A stretch of DNA of 64,000 bases. Origin: Channa striata. Lineage: Eukaryota > Chordata > Actinopteri > Anabantiformes > Channidae. Below the pieces are notes generated by a model that worked only from the letters and a program-made list of their open reading frames with translations, did not search any database and was not told where the DNA came from. Numbering within the stretch: position 1 is the first letter of the stretch; the number at the start of each line of letters is the position of its first letter. Positions 49,390 through 60,550 of the stretch are shown piece by piece. The stretch lies in the NCBI GenBank assembly GCA_033026295.1, contig CM065182.1, positions 992,001 to 1,056,000 on the forward strand, in the 5' to 3' direction. The position numbers were made by a program, and so were the translations under genes.

Positions 49390-49490
49390 GCCCTTTACCA
49401 GAGAGGTCACAGGTTAGATCCCCAACACACCCACATCTGTCCTGCACCATGTGCTTTTTTAGCAAGATGCTCTGGCTACTAACTGTGCAG
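49390..49490 (+). mobile_element. Decayed SINE in the alg8 3' UTR
   Basis: 'AGAGGTCACAGGTTAGATCC' has a B-box-like core, followed at the usual distance by 'TTTTTTAGCAAGATGCTCTG', which resembles the SINE body TGTCCTTGGGCAAGACACTG. It is heavily diverged from the copies at 1888 and 60023. Confidence 0.35.
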
Positions 49491-49610
49491 ATCAAAAAAG
49501 ACACAGTGATGCTTCAGCATTTTGTTGGGTTTAGCATTTTTCTTCTTCTTATGGAATATTGACACACAAACCACAGCTAGATGTTTCAGCTACTATGTTT
49601 GGAAAAAGGA

Positions 49611-49616
49611 AATAAA
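49611..49616 (+). other. alg8 polyadenylation signal
   Basis: AATAAA 228 nt after the stop codon, with a second AATAAA at 49646-49651. Confidence 0.6.
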
Positions 49617-51469
49617 CACATTTTTCAAAAGATTTTCATGCCAGAAATAAACAGCGTTCGGCTCCCATTTGGACAGATACCCGGGCCCTGTTCTTTGTAC
49701 GTGGATTACAGGCCGAATAACTTTGTTGACGACTTAACGTGATCCTGGATCTGTTGGCTCTTCCAAAGTCATGTTAAGCTTGTTTCAACAAGCAGCAGAT
49801 CAGCATTTCAAATCAGGTTTATTCTCAGCTTCAGTCCATAAATACATTACCTCCCAGATTTAAACAGTGTTGGACCAGAAAGGTCACCCACCTATAGATG
49901 AGCTAAACTACAATTTAAATAAACGGAATAATTGGTATTGTGCAGCCTTGGTCACACTCTTAAAGTGTTTTATAGATGTGAATGATGTCTGTGATTAGTC
50001 CAAGTATCTGCCCCCTCCTAACCACTGCATGCCGAGATAGATTCATAAATAACAAAATGACCACAAATAATTCTGTGGAAGGATGCAGAGGGTCATGCAC
50101 AAAATTAATTTGAAAATGTTTAAACCTGAAACCCGTGAAACTGAAACTGGAGCCAGCTTTTACATCCGGGTCGGTCGGAGGCAAAGTCATTAGTTGACCG
50201 CAGAAACAAAAACTACTAGAAAAGTGTTCTGTGGACTGAAAAGTAAAATCTTCAGGTGGACAAATGACAAGGCAGTTGTGATGTGGACCAAATCAAAATT
50301 GAATGACTTTACATTTTTTTTGTAAATAAAAAGTGAAATCATTTTATCCGTTTGTGTGTGATGCTGTTTTTTTTTAGTGCTTAATGGAGCCTGTTTTTTC
50401 AAAGCCCCCCCAAAAAAACTGGTTTAAAACCAGTAAAAATTTTAATCTCAGAGCAAGTAAGTAGAAACATAAGTAATCATAATGTTTAAATTGTGTTGAT
50501 GTCAGACTTAAACTAGACAAAGTTTAACACTTTAATGATAAGGCAACACAAAAAGTTTTAATTTAATGTAACAACATTTTTTATAGGACACATTTTCAGT
50601 GTAAAAGCTGTTGGCGTTATGCGAACGTGCCCGTCAAACTCGACTGTACAGCTAACAGTCTGCAGCTTTAAGGACAAGGTGGCCGTTTTTACTTTACCTC
50701 CAACATCAAGTCTGAGTTTAATATTCACTGTACACAGTCATTTCCATCATCTTCATTTTTATATCTTTCTCATAAATTATAGTATAAAAATAAAGATTTA
50801 AAAAGGTCAAATCATTCTCTATATTCAGTTTTACTTGAGAATAAGAGACCAGACACTCTAAACTACAGTACCAACAACTGAAAAGAATGTGCTAACACAC
50901 GTAAACTGTCTGGAACCATTTGATTAAAGGGGAACATCCTCTGAATTAAACACTGGACGTTTTCATATGTGTACAATAAAACAAAGCACAAAAAAAGTGT
51001 TTGCTGACCCAAGTCAATATTCAATCCAATATTCAAATGGGGATTAAATGGTCGGACGAGTTTCCTTTAGGAATCTGAATCCATCATTTTAACTCCTTCA
51101 TGTGTGGTGTAACATGGTAGCTTAGGTTTTTTTTGAACGTGTTTCAGTATAAATGTTTGTTGATTCAGCCCAAGAAGGTTTGAAAATGCTACATTGTGGT
51201 GCTTCAGTGTTTCTCGAGCTATTCTGAACTGTCCCCAAAGGTTCTGCTCAGTGGCAGCTGGACCTGCCTGTGGTTCTCCGAAGGCTTCATCAGGTCTGAG
51301 CAGCTTAGAGTGACCAGTATGGAACTCTGTAAAGTCATTAGGTCGGTTTCACCTCGGGGTTGTTGTTTGTCTAGAGGTTCAAAAACCACTTGAAAAAAAG
51401 CATGGCACAACACAGGAGAACCAGCTCCTCAGGACAAGACTCAGCAGTCCATCGGCATCCGAAAGACAA

Positions 51470-51615
51470 GGGTCACTCCTTTATAGACTCGTCCGCATTC
51501 TAAACCGAGACGTCCAGTGGTACCGCCGAGGGATTAAAGAATCTGTTCGTGTCAATCTGGAACGACCCCCTGTTGACCGGGAAGGTGCCTCTGACATCAG
51601 TTCTTTCAACATGCT
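51470..51615 (+). mobile_element. Decayed retroelement protein C-terminal relic
   Basis: The conceptual translation ILNRDVQWYRRGIKESVRVN followed by LERPPVDREG resembles a tail seen in fish retroelement proteins (consensus like DREEKWFERGVKEAIYV...PSLNRGGG). A related piece upstream (GHSFIDSS) is in another frame, so a frameshift separates them. Family is uncertain. Confidence 0.4.
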
Positions 51616-52725
51616 CCATATGATTCAACAGCGATTCGCACTTGAACGTATGTGACTCGGACGCACATGAAAGGACCACCCCCAGGGTGACCATCAGAGT
51701 GTTGGTGACCTAATGATTCCACAGTCATACAAAATATTCAGTGGCCGGAATTTCTTAGGTGTCATGTAAACGGGAAGGCTGAACTCAGACTAGAGGATTC
51801 GGGGAAACCTGGTTTCCCAAGGTAAACTGTTTTTTGTGCCAGGTTTATGCACAACCAGGTTTCCAATCAGCTTTGTGTAACAAGGAAAACGCAGGTTCCT
51901 CACTGCTTCCTGTATGCCAGGTTTCTTCAGTCACTAATCTAAGATCTCAGGAGGTGGCTAAACGTGTGATTGACGGCACTAAAGGAGGTTTCCCCCCCAC
52001 AGTCTACATGCTTGTTTTCCCAAGGAGGTCACGTGATGTGTAGGAAGTTCATACCAGCTGCTGCTGCTTCTGCTGTGTTGCTTTCTTTCGCCTTCGTTGG
52101 GTCAGTAAAATGTAGCCCATCTAAGGCTCTTAAAGCAAATTGTTTGCGGGATATTAATAAAACCGGTGCCTTGGTGGCCTGCTTTGGCCAGATGGAGCGA
52201 ATAAGCGAAGCTTTGCTCAACTTTCCCGTCACATCGTAGCACAGAGTGAGTGGTCTTCAGCAGCGTGTCGAACTTCCTGTTGACAATAAATGGGCAGCTG
52301 CTTTCGTAGTGCAGTACATGAACTGATGTTTCTAGCTATCTGTCCACATATCTACATCGACTTGTTTTCAGGCCTTTTGTTTGTAATTCACTCTTACGAG
52401 TCTCTTTTAAACCCGTAAATCCGCTCCCTGACTGCTCAGGCTGCTGAGCCGTTGACAGCATTAGAAGAGGATCAGCAGCTTGAGAGTAAAAAATATCTCA
52501 CTGCAGGACTGGACACAGTGGCTGGGCAAAGCCACTATTGCAATATTAGCAAAGATATGGTGGTAAAATTCAAAATTTGTGCAATGAAGCTTGAAGCTCC
52601 GGCTGACATCTGTTTTCTTCCAGCTGCTGCTTTCAGATTCTCGGCCATTTATAATCCTGAGTCTCGTTAGTTTATTTTATAAAAGTGAGTACTGTTAAAA
52701 ATACTAATTTAGAACAGAATTGATG

Positions 52726-53100
52726 TATACACTCTCTGGTCACTTTATTAGGGACACCTGTTTAACACAAACCTCTAAAGTTTCAGATGTAATTGCTTAA
52801 TTTATCAGCTTCAGGCTAAAAGGTTAAATGTCTGTCCTTTGCATTGAAACGTGCCTCATGGTCACAGAAACGCTGTCGGAGTCACAATGGACACAGTCTG
52901 GTGCATCTGTGAGAAATGTCTAATCTGCAGTAATAAATTTTTAAGACCACGGACACCGGAAGTAAAACCGCTATGGAAACTAAACATTTCCTGTTGTTGT
53001 TCATTTACATTAAGAGCATTTCGTAGTATTTTGGAAGGAATGTTAGGAGATGAAACGGACACATAGAGGCTCTGGTAATAAAGTGGCCAGCAAGTGTATA
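52726..53100. mobile_element. Tc1-type MITE with TA-flanked inverted ends
   Basis: The left end TATACACTCTCTGGTCACTT and right end (reverse complement TATACACTTGCTGGCCACTT), both continuing into TATTA, form terminal inverted repeats of about 27 bp. The element is about 375 bp and has no transposase. The ends match the 'GGCCACTTTATTAGGTACACCTG' type of fish Tc1 elements, the same family as the relic at 56425-57425. Confidence 0.75.
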
Positions 53101-54177
53101 AGGACATCATTGAGTAGCAAACTGCAACAAAATCTAATAAAAAAAAATATATGTAAAAATGAAAAGCTTTACCTTGAACAGATGTTGGGTAACTGAGAAC
53201 ACCTCTCATTAACTTTTCATTTTAAGGGGGAAAAAAAGTTCCTGGACCAGGAGGTTTTCGCTGAATGTATTCCTGCTGTGATTTTGTCCCTCCTGCTCTG
53301 TGCACTCTGAAACTGAAACCGTGAATTTCCTGATCAACAGTTTTGATTTCATATTCAGCTGGTTCATGATTACTTATCATTTCTTAGTTTAGTTAAGTGT
53401 TCATTGTGTCTGGGGCAACAAGAAAATACCCGAGTGAGAGTCGAACTGCATTTCTCTGCCTAAACGTGATAGATCTTGGCGAGTTTTCTCAAAAATTGCT
53501 CATGTTTTTGTCCTCACACAGTAAAACCTTGTTGCATTGAATCTAGTTTAGACTAACTACACTTTTGAATGTTACGTTCTCTGCCATTGTCACTAAAAGA
53601 ACGGTTTGTGTGTGTGTGTGTGTGGTGCACAGTGCTTCCCCGGCCCTGCTGAGCCCAACCTCAAAACACTCATTTCTTTCATGAATGAGGCCTCATGTTT
53701 TTACATAATTTCGTAATTACACAGTTTGTGTAATTTATCAAATTGAAATGGAGGTTTGTAGGTTTTGTCGTGTACATGTTTTCACATAATTTAATGTTTA
53801 GACCCCAAAGACATTGTTTGAGTCTGGTGAATATTCATCATTCAGCGTAAACCTCTGCATAACCAAACTTTTGTGAAAACTAATTTGTCAGATGTTTGAC
53901 AGTTTATGTCGTTGCGATCCACAAGTAGCATCAAAGTCTTCAGGCTTCTTTGTCAATTATTAGTCCCTTTCCAACCTTGTACTCGGAGGAGCAGTCGCAC
54001 CACAAGCTTGAGGTCAAACACAGTCCATCAGAAAGTCTGAAGCTGCTTCACTCTGATCAGTCTTTTCTCTTGTATTGATGGAAAGTGAAGGTTGATTTCT
54101 CAGTATAGACTGGGGGAAGGGAGAATTTTTGCATCAGTCGGTCTTTGCCATCCTTTCACCGCCCTGGTCCTCCACTT

Positions 54178-57100
54178 TCATTTCCCTCTGCCCCGCACAA
54201 TAATCTCCAACACCGGCGTCAGGTCCATCAGGTTCTTCAGCATATCCATGATGTCCTCATGGTCTTTGGCTCCCTCAATGAACTCTTCAAGGGTCAGCTC
54301 ACCTGGGGGGACCAAGAACAGCAGACAGTTGGCACAAATTGACTGCACAGTACTTATCTTACCGGGAAGCGTTGAGGCTTATGAATGTCTTACAAAATAT
54401 TTGACTTTACCTTGTACTTTTATTGTTAAATGACAACCCAATATAACCTTCAGGTAGCAGACTGTAGAGTTTAGCTGGCACTGTGCAAAACACTATTGGC
54501 AGAACATGCGTATCGGTTTCTAGCTACTTACGGGGTGTTCAAACACACCACTATGGAAGTCTGGGGCCGCAGCTGCTGCCCATTTATTGAGAGGCCTGGG
54601 AGCTTGAGGGTCCTGTGCAGTATCTCAGCTGTTCCTAGCACTGCACTCTTCTGGACAGAGGTCTCAGATGTTGTTCCTGGAATCTGCTGGAGCCATTCTC
54701 CAAGTTCAGGCCTCACAGCCCCCAGTGTTCCTACCACCACAGGTTCCACTTGTGCCTTCACCTTCCACATCCTTTCTAACTCTTCTTCCAGCCCTTGGTA
54801 TTTCTCGAGCTTCTCATGTTCCTTCTTCCTGATCTTGCCTCATCTACCACTACATCCTTGTTATCCTGTTTGTCCACAACTACTATGTTGGGTTGGTTGG
54901 CCATTACCATTTTGTCAGTCTGGATCTGAAAGTCCCACAGGGTCTTAGCTCTGCCATTCTCAACCACTTTTGGAGGTGTGTGTATATCTATATAGATAGA
55001 TCACTTTACATTTAGGCATCTCTTTACATTTTGGCATATACCTTCTCCCTTCACATCAATCCTCTCGTATATGAGTGTGACGATGTCCTCAGGGTCGATG
55101 TCCCTGTTTCGTGTGATGTCCTGGATGGCCTGCAGAAACGATCACACAAAATTGGCAGAAACGATCATAAACTGTTTCTACTCTTTATAAGGATTCTTCC
55201 TTTAAAGCCAATATTTTTGCTCATTTCTAAATCAAGATTAATTTAGATCTTTCAAAACGTTTCTCATGAGAATGTGATTGAACATTAAGGTTGTTTTCTG
55301 CTGAGACATTGACCTGATGTAGCAAATTAATGCTTGTCTAATTTCAGAATTAATCCAGCAGCGCTGATGAATCAGTGTTGGTGATTGACCTGCGCTTGTC
55401 ATGTTATTTTACCATCACGGATAAATTACTGTGCTAAACAACAGTAACAGGACCAGTATCACCTTATAAAGTGGAAGTGAGAAAGAGACTCAAAGCAACA
55501 ACGTATAGAAGAACTACAGCAAGTCTGAACTGACCCAAATCTGATCTTTGCCTTCAAGTTGCTGAGCTTTTTCTGCATGTCGCCGCTCTCACAGTTGAAA
55601 TAAACACAGGTGATTGGAGAGATGAGGAACTTTTAGATTGGCTGGTTATTTCTGTTCAACCTAAATTGAAAGCAATTTTTGATTTGACTGTTGCACAACT
55701 GGTGACAACAAAAACTAGAGGCGTCAACATTACCACGAAAGACCACAGATTGGCAAAAATTGTTGTGAGCAATTTTGCCATTCTGTGTTTGCTTTGTGAT
55801 GCAAGGCGGGCACATCTTACCATTATAGATATATTCTATAAGATATTTATACTGGCTTATTTTTAATTTGCATTAATTTATTCACGTAGGAGTTAGAAGA
55901 GTTTAAATTCACTTGGGCTTTGGAGAATAATGAGAATAATGATTCAGGATCTGAATTTGCTGCTGTTCAGCTGCTTTGAGATTATTAATTACCGAGAAGA
56001 TGGTTTCCAGTTCTTCCTTGTCAATCTTGCCATTGCCGTCCTGGTCGAATAGTTTGAAGTACCACTTCAGTTTCTGGTTGATTTCTCCCTTCAGCATCAG
56101 GCTGATGGCTGCAATATACTCCACAAAATCAATATAACCGTCCTGCAGACAAAAAGACAGAAGCATGGAGGTCACAATTGGATCTGTATGTATTGCACTG
56201 AACATGCTCAAATGCTGGTTCCTGATGATTTCCATCTGAAGTCGGCTACATATAATAGAGAAACAAAACGTCAAAGTAAACACAAGTCCAGTATTGGAAC
56301 CAGCGGTACAATGGCTCTATGTAGTTATTACAAAAACTAAATTTGTTTTCAAAAAAGCTGATACAAATATTAAGTTTGCACGTGCCACTTTTTTAGGTAT
56401 ATATTGCTAGTATCAGGTTGGACTTGCTTAATTCTTTGTGGCCTACTTCATTGTGGCATAGATTCAACAAGTTGTTAAAGACATATTCTAGAGATTGTGG
56501 TCTCTATTAACATGATGGCATTAGACTGTGGATGCAGATTTATAATCTACACATCAATGATGTGAATCTCTCGTTCCACCACAACCCAAAGATTCTCTAC
56601 TGGATGGAGATCTGGTGACTAGACGCTGTTTGTTCACGTTCAAGAACGCTGTTTGAAATAATTTGAGCTTTTGAGATGTTGCATTATTCTGCTGGAAGTA
56701 GGTTCCACTGTGGTCATAAAGGGATGGATGGTCAGCAACAATACTGAGGAACCATCTGTGCTGCTTTGGTACAAAGTTTACAAGAAAATAACCCCCACAC
56801 CCTTAAACCACCACCAGCAGCCTGGACTGTTGATACAAGGCAAGATGGATCCATGTTTTTGTATCATATATGCCAGATTCCAACACTATTATCATGATGC
56901 TTCGGCAGAAATCAAGACTCATCAGATCAGGGGACGTTTTCCCAATCTTCCATTGTGCACTTGTGCTGAGCCCTGGTGAACTGTAGCCTCAGTTTCCTGG
57001 GACACGCGCTGTGGTCTTCTGCTGCTGGTCTGACATGTTGTGCCTTCACAGATGCTCTTCTCTTCACCTCAGTTGGCTCTAGCAGTTCTTTGACTTCCTG

Positions 57101-58526
57101 TTGCCTTTCTATCCTCTTGAAGCAGTCTGTCTGTCTCCGCTGACCTCTGGCATCAACTTGACTTTGTCATGCAGAAAACTGCTGCTCACTGGATATTTTC
57201 CCTATTTTTTTAGACCACTCTCTGTGAACCCTCGAGGTGGTAATGTGTGTTACTCGATGGATAGATGAGCAGTTTTTATGTCTTGTTCAAAGTAATTCAG
57301 TCACCTTTCTTCCCTGTTCTGATGTTTGGTTTGAACTCCAGCAGATCTTCCGGACCACAGTCTACATGCCTAATTGCTTTGAGTTGCTGCCATGTGACTG
57401 GCTGATTAATGAGAAGTTAAACAGGCGGAATGACAGCTCTCAGAACCTCCTCACTCGAACATCACAACACACTCTGAATCCACACACGCGTTAGGGATCG
57501 TAGTCCTGCACACTGAAGTCCTAATCCATTTTTATTTTACTTTTTTTTTTTATTAAAATTTGTAAATTAATTGACATCTTTGCAATACTGTAACCTAAAA
57601 TGGTGCAAATTATGACTCCTAGTTTTAGTCCCTCAGCCACCACAGTGGAAGAGCAGAGAAACTAGTGCTTTTTTTTTGCCTGGTTATTCCCTCCTACGGC
57701 TGAGTACATTGACTCCTTTAACACATCGTTGCATGTGCTTGAGACAATACCTGCAGACAATACTTAGGGGAAAAAATGTAATCTGTTTTTTCATTTACAT
57801 TTATTATTGTTCACAAAGACACTGGATTTGAACATCATGAATAAGTAAATTAGGAACATGAAACAAGTAAATTGTTTTCTAAATCCCAAATTATTCCTGA
57901 ATAAAATGCCTGGTTTCTATAAAAAGTGTTACAATAAACAAATTTTTAATGGCCATGTGTTTTTGTTACCCATTTTTATCCACATTTTACCATATGACTT
58001 TCTTTAAGCCTGTAGTACTTATTTTTTTCGTCCACTTTCCAGCAGATTCATGAAGTGAGAGTGAAGCAAAACAGTAACATGGACACTAAACCGTGAGCTG
58101 CAGCTTCAGGTAACTCTTGTCAGCCACTTTCATAACGTAGATATAAAAAAGCTGGCGCTTCACCGCAGACTGAAAAGATGGGGATGTGTGTTGCGTTCAG
58201 TGGGAGCAGTGGTGGAGGTAGGACTCAGATCATTTATTTCAACACGATTAGCAATATCCCACTGTGAAACCAAATTTTGTAATTTTCGCTCCCTTTTATT
58301 TTGAAAACCCCGTGTCTCTACATAAACTCACCCCGTCCATGTCAAAGGTGAAGAAGACCTGGTCCACGTAACTGTTGGCGTCCTCACTCAGACCTTTCAG
58401 GTTCAGAATGGCCTTCAGCTCAAACAGCGTGATGAGGCCCGACGGAGACTCCCGCATGAACATGTTGTACCAGTGGTGCATGTCCTCCGCCAGGATATCG
58501 TCCAGGTTTGAGCCGTGGTTTCCCAT
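54178..58526 (-). CDS. guca1d: Guanylate cyclase activating protein (GCAP4-like)
   Basis: Neuronal calcium sensor that regulates retinal membrane guanylate cyclases in photoreceptors: activating at low calcium, inhibiting at high calcium. Exons in transcript order: 58526-58332, 56142-55993, 55129-55042, 54302-54178, giving 185 aa, usual for GCAPs, all in phase. The N-terminus MGNHGS carries a myristoylation signal (Gly2, Ser6). EF-hand 1 (ESPSGLITLFEL) is degenerate, as in all GCAPs. EF2 is DMDGDGYIDFVE, EF3 is DQDGNGKIDKEE, and EF4 is DVKGEGELTLEE with Lys instead of Asn/Asp at loop position 3. YIAAISLMLKGEINQKLKWY is a strong family block. The symbol is my best guess among teleost guca1 paralogues; the family itself is certain. 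Intron 1 holds a Tc1 relic and intron 3 a retroelement relic. Confidence 0.85.
54310..54985 (-). mobile_element. Frameshifted non-LTR retrotransposon C-terminal relic
   Basis: Minus-strand translation gives FQIQTDKMVMANQPNIVVVD, then in a shifted frame MWKVKAQVEPVVVGTLGAVR, ELGEWLQQIPGTTSETSVQK and AVLGTAEILHRTLKLPGL. These match the tail of a very common fish reverse-transcriptase polyprotein. The polymerase core is absent and the frame is broken near 54771, so it is a dead fragment in the last GCAP intron. The clear homology spans about 54570-54967. Confidence 0.7.
56425..57425 (-). pseudogene. Tc1/mariner transposase relic
   Basis: Read on the minus strand, this is a diverged copy of the Tc1-like transposase gene common in fish. 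Recognisable blocks on the + strand include CACTGTGGTCATAAAGGGAT, GGTCAGCAACAATACT, TGTTGATACAAGGCAAGATG, GCAGAAATCAAGACTCATCA, GTAGCCTCAGTTTCCTGG, GCTCACTGGATATTTTCCCT and TTGAGTTGCTGCCATGTGAC. They appear in the order expected for the whole coding region. Stops and indels break the frame, and the outer inverted repeats are not preserved. It sits in intron 1 of the GCAP gene, in the same orientation. Confidence 0.8.
58140..58214 (+). promoter_or_regulatory. TATA box followed by a short ATG mini-exon-like frame
   Basis: ATATAAAAAAG at about 58140 is followed by ATGGGGATGTGTGTTGCG at 58178 and a 5' splice-site-like GGAG/GTAGGA near 58217. Translation gives MGMCVAFSGSSGG. It lies on the opposite strand inside intron 1 of the GCAP gene. 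No downstream exon was found, so this is only a possibility. Confidence 0.15.
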
Positions 58527-59324
58527 GGACGCTGTTCAGGGGGTGCACAGAGGTGAGAAGAGAGTCCTCCCACTCTGAGAGGACAAAGACTGGAGGAGAG
58601 CGTTTTCTCAAACAAATGCAAGCCTCTTGTGATTCTTCTGTAGACAACAATTGGAGGCTGTTTGAGGAATCTACACTCCTGTTCTTGGACCATCCACAGG
58701 TAGATAGAAAATAAATGTATATCCGTGGTGATAAGGCCAGGAGAGTCGAGGCAGCTCAGCTCCAGGCTGCAGTGGCTCTGCAGGCAGAAAGCAAACCTCA
58801 GGAATCTCTAACCTGCTTAGGGTTTAGAGAAATAATCAAAGAAGCTCCTGAAATAACTTCCTAATGAGATGAGGCTGCCCTGCTGCAGGGTGCTGCTGCC
58901 AGAGGCCAAGCCAAGAGGCTTTACTGGCCGAGTTCAGCTGAGGGCGCCGGGCTGGTCCTGGAAGCAGATTGGTTTTGTAACAGGCTCATCTAGGAATCCC
59001 GGTTCTGAGGAAGCGAGTCCCTGATGTGACGCTCACACATGATCTGTCTTTGTAAGGAAGATGGTGATGGGTGTGCGGAGTAACCATCGTGATCCATCAA
59101 AAACAGTATGGACAGAGCTGGAAATTCTGTGTTGGTCACAGTAGTTGGATGGTAATTAGATACAAGTAAAAGTGTCAGTGCTGCACCAAAGAAATACAAA
59201 CGTTACAGTGAAAGTCCTGCGTTGTCCAGAAGTCAAAGGGCAGAAATATTCCCTGTCAGTTGTTACTGTTACAGGTCATATTTTATATTGTGCAACATTG
59301 ATCAGTGTTTTACTACTGTAGTTA

Positions 59325-59425
59325 GCTGGTGTCAGAGAGGAAGATGCTCAGGATAGTGAGGTGGAAACGGATGATTCGCTGTGGCGACCCCTGATGGGAA
59401 AAGCCCAAAGAGAAGCAGTAGTAGT
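59325..59425 (+). mobile_element. LINE 3'-end fragment
   Basis: 'TTAGCTGGTGTCAGAGAGGA' followed by 'GATTCGCTGTGGCGACCCCT' and 'GATGGGAAAAGCCCAAAGAG' matches the 3' ends at 20795-20870 and 39655-39790 (reverse). It is a severely 5'-truncated copy. Confidence 0.75.
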
Positions 59426-60022
59426 TTCGTAAAGTCACACTAATATTTAACTTTAGTGGATACACCAGTCACATGTTTGTAGTGCTGCTGTTCACCATGA
59501 AGCAAATGGGACTAATTGTGTCACGAAATAATTTCATTTGTTAATAAGAACAAAAATGTTCTTATTTAAATCCAAAATCACCAAATTTAGATGAGCGACA
59601 ATTAGTGTGAAAAGCCGTTTGACTAATATATTGTATAGGGGAACCAAAAAGCAATGGAAATACTTCACATCTGCTGGTAATTAAAATGCACTGAGCTAAC
59701 CGAGTGGACACAAACACGGTTTCACATTTTTTGTGAATCTACTTCCTGTTGAAAAAAGAAATTACTTAAAGTTGTTAATGTGTCGTTTTAAAAGGGCACG
59801 ATGTGGACAAAAAAGTAGTGCCAGTATGAAATGTCCTGTTTGTTAAAGCTCAAATGAACACAGCTTCCCTCCCAACGGTTGGATTTATAGGCCAGTTAGA
59901 GTCGAACGGGTCTTTAGGCCAGAATCCAGTTTTCACTTGTATATTTTCATTGACGTCTTTTGTTTCTCTGAATGTCCTTTTTTTTTTGTGAGCTGTGACT
60001 GTGTATTGTTGATCCAGTAAAA

Positions 60023-60240
60023 GGGTGGCTGTAGCTCAGTTGGTAAGGGTCAGTGGTTCAATCCCCAGTCTCTGTTTGCTGTGTGTTGAAGTGTCCTTGG
60101 GCAAGACACTGAACCCCTAGTTTCTCCCGGTGGGTCAGATGAGCTCCCTGCGTGGCAGCCATCGCCATCGTGTATGTGCATGTACCAAATTACTCTGTAA
60201 GTCGCTTTGGTTAAACGCGTCTGCCGAATGACTAAATTTA
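60023..60240 (+). mobile_element. tRNA-derived SINE
   Basis: The tRNA-like head GGTGGCTGTAGCTCAGTTGG (A box) is followed by a B-box-like GGTTCAATCCCC, then the body TGTCCTTGGGCAAGACACTG and CTCCCTGCGTGGCAGCCATC. It ends with the tail GTCGCTTTGGTTAAACGC. It is nearly full length; the A-to-B box spacing is shorter than in a real tRNA and the acceptor stem does not close, so it is not a tRNA gene. Confidence 0.85.
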
Positions 60241-60329
60241 AAACTTCACTGCTAAACAGCCAGATTAGCAGAGCTTGGAAAATACAGGATTTTAGATCTG
60301 CAAACGTATGTCACACAAAAAAGGAGACC

Positions 60330-60550
60330 AAAGTACAATATTGAGATGCAAATTTGGCACAAAGTAAAAAAGCAAAAGACAAATCAGACAAAACTACCAC
60401 AAACTAATAAATGAATATGAATGGACACAAAACTGCTACGATGAGATCTAAAATGACTCCAAAAACTCTGTACCTGCTTGATTTTAATGTTAATGTGAGA
60501 AAAGGCACAGCCTCAAAAAATGATCCCAAACAACATGAAAACAGAGACAC
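60330..60550. repeat. Degenerate minisatellite (ACAAACTACCACAAA-type)
   Basis: Loose repeats such as 'GACAAAACTACCACAAACTA', 'GACACAAAACTGCTACGA' and 'ATGACTCCAAAAACTC' belong to the same imperfect class as 44850-44950 and, in reverse, 4590-4765. Confidence 0.4.

Larger units (their letters stand above)
49660..54170. other. Intergenic spacer between alg8 and the GCAP gene
   Basis: No gene was recognised. The stretch holds a decayed retroelement end (51470-51615), a block starting with the inverted motif GGGAAACCTGGTTTCCC (51802-51818) that resembles a DNA-transposon end, and a Tc1-type MITE (52726-53100). The remainder is AT-rich unique sequence and presumably includes the 3' UTR of the minus-strand GCAP gene. 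Confidence 0.6.

Noticed and set aside
60023..60095. Possible tRNA gene
   Set aside because: A and B boxes are present, but the spacing and stems do not form a tRNA and the sequence continues into a SINE body and tail.
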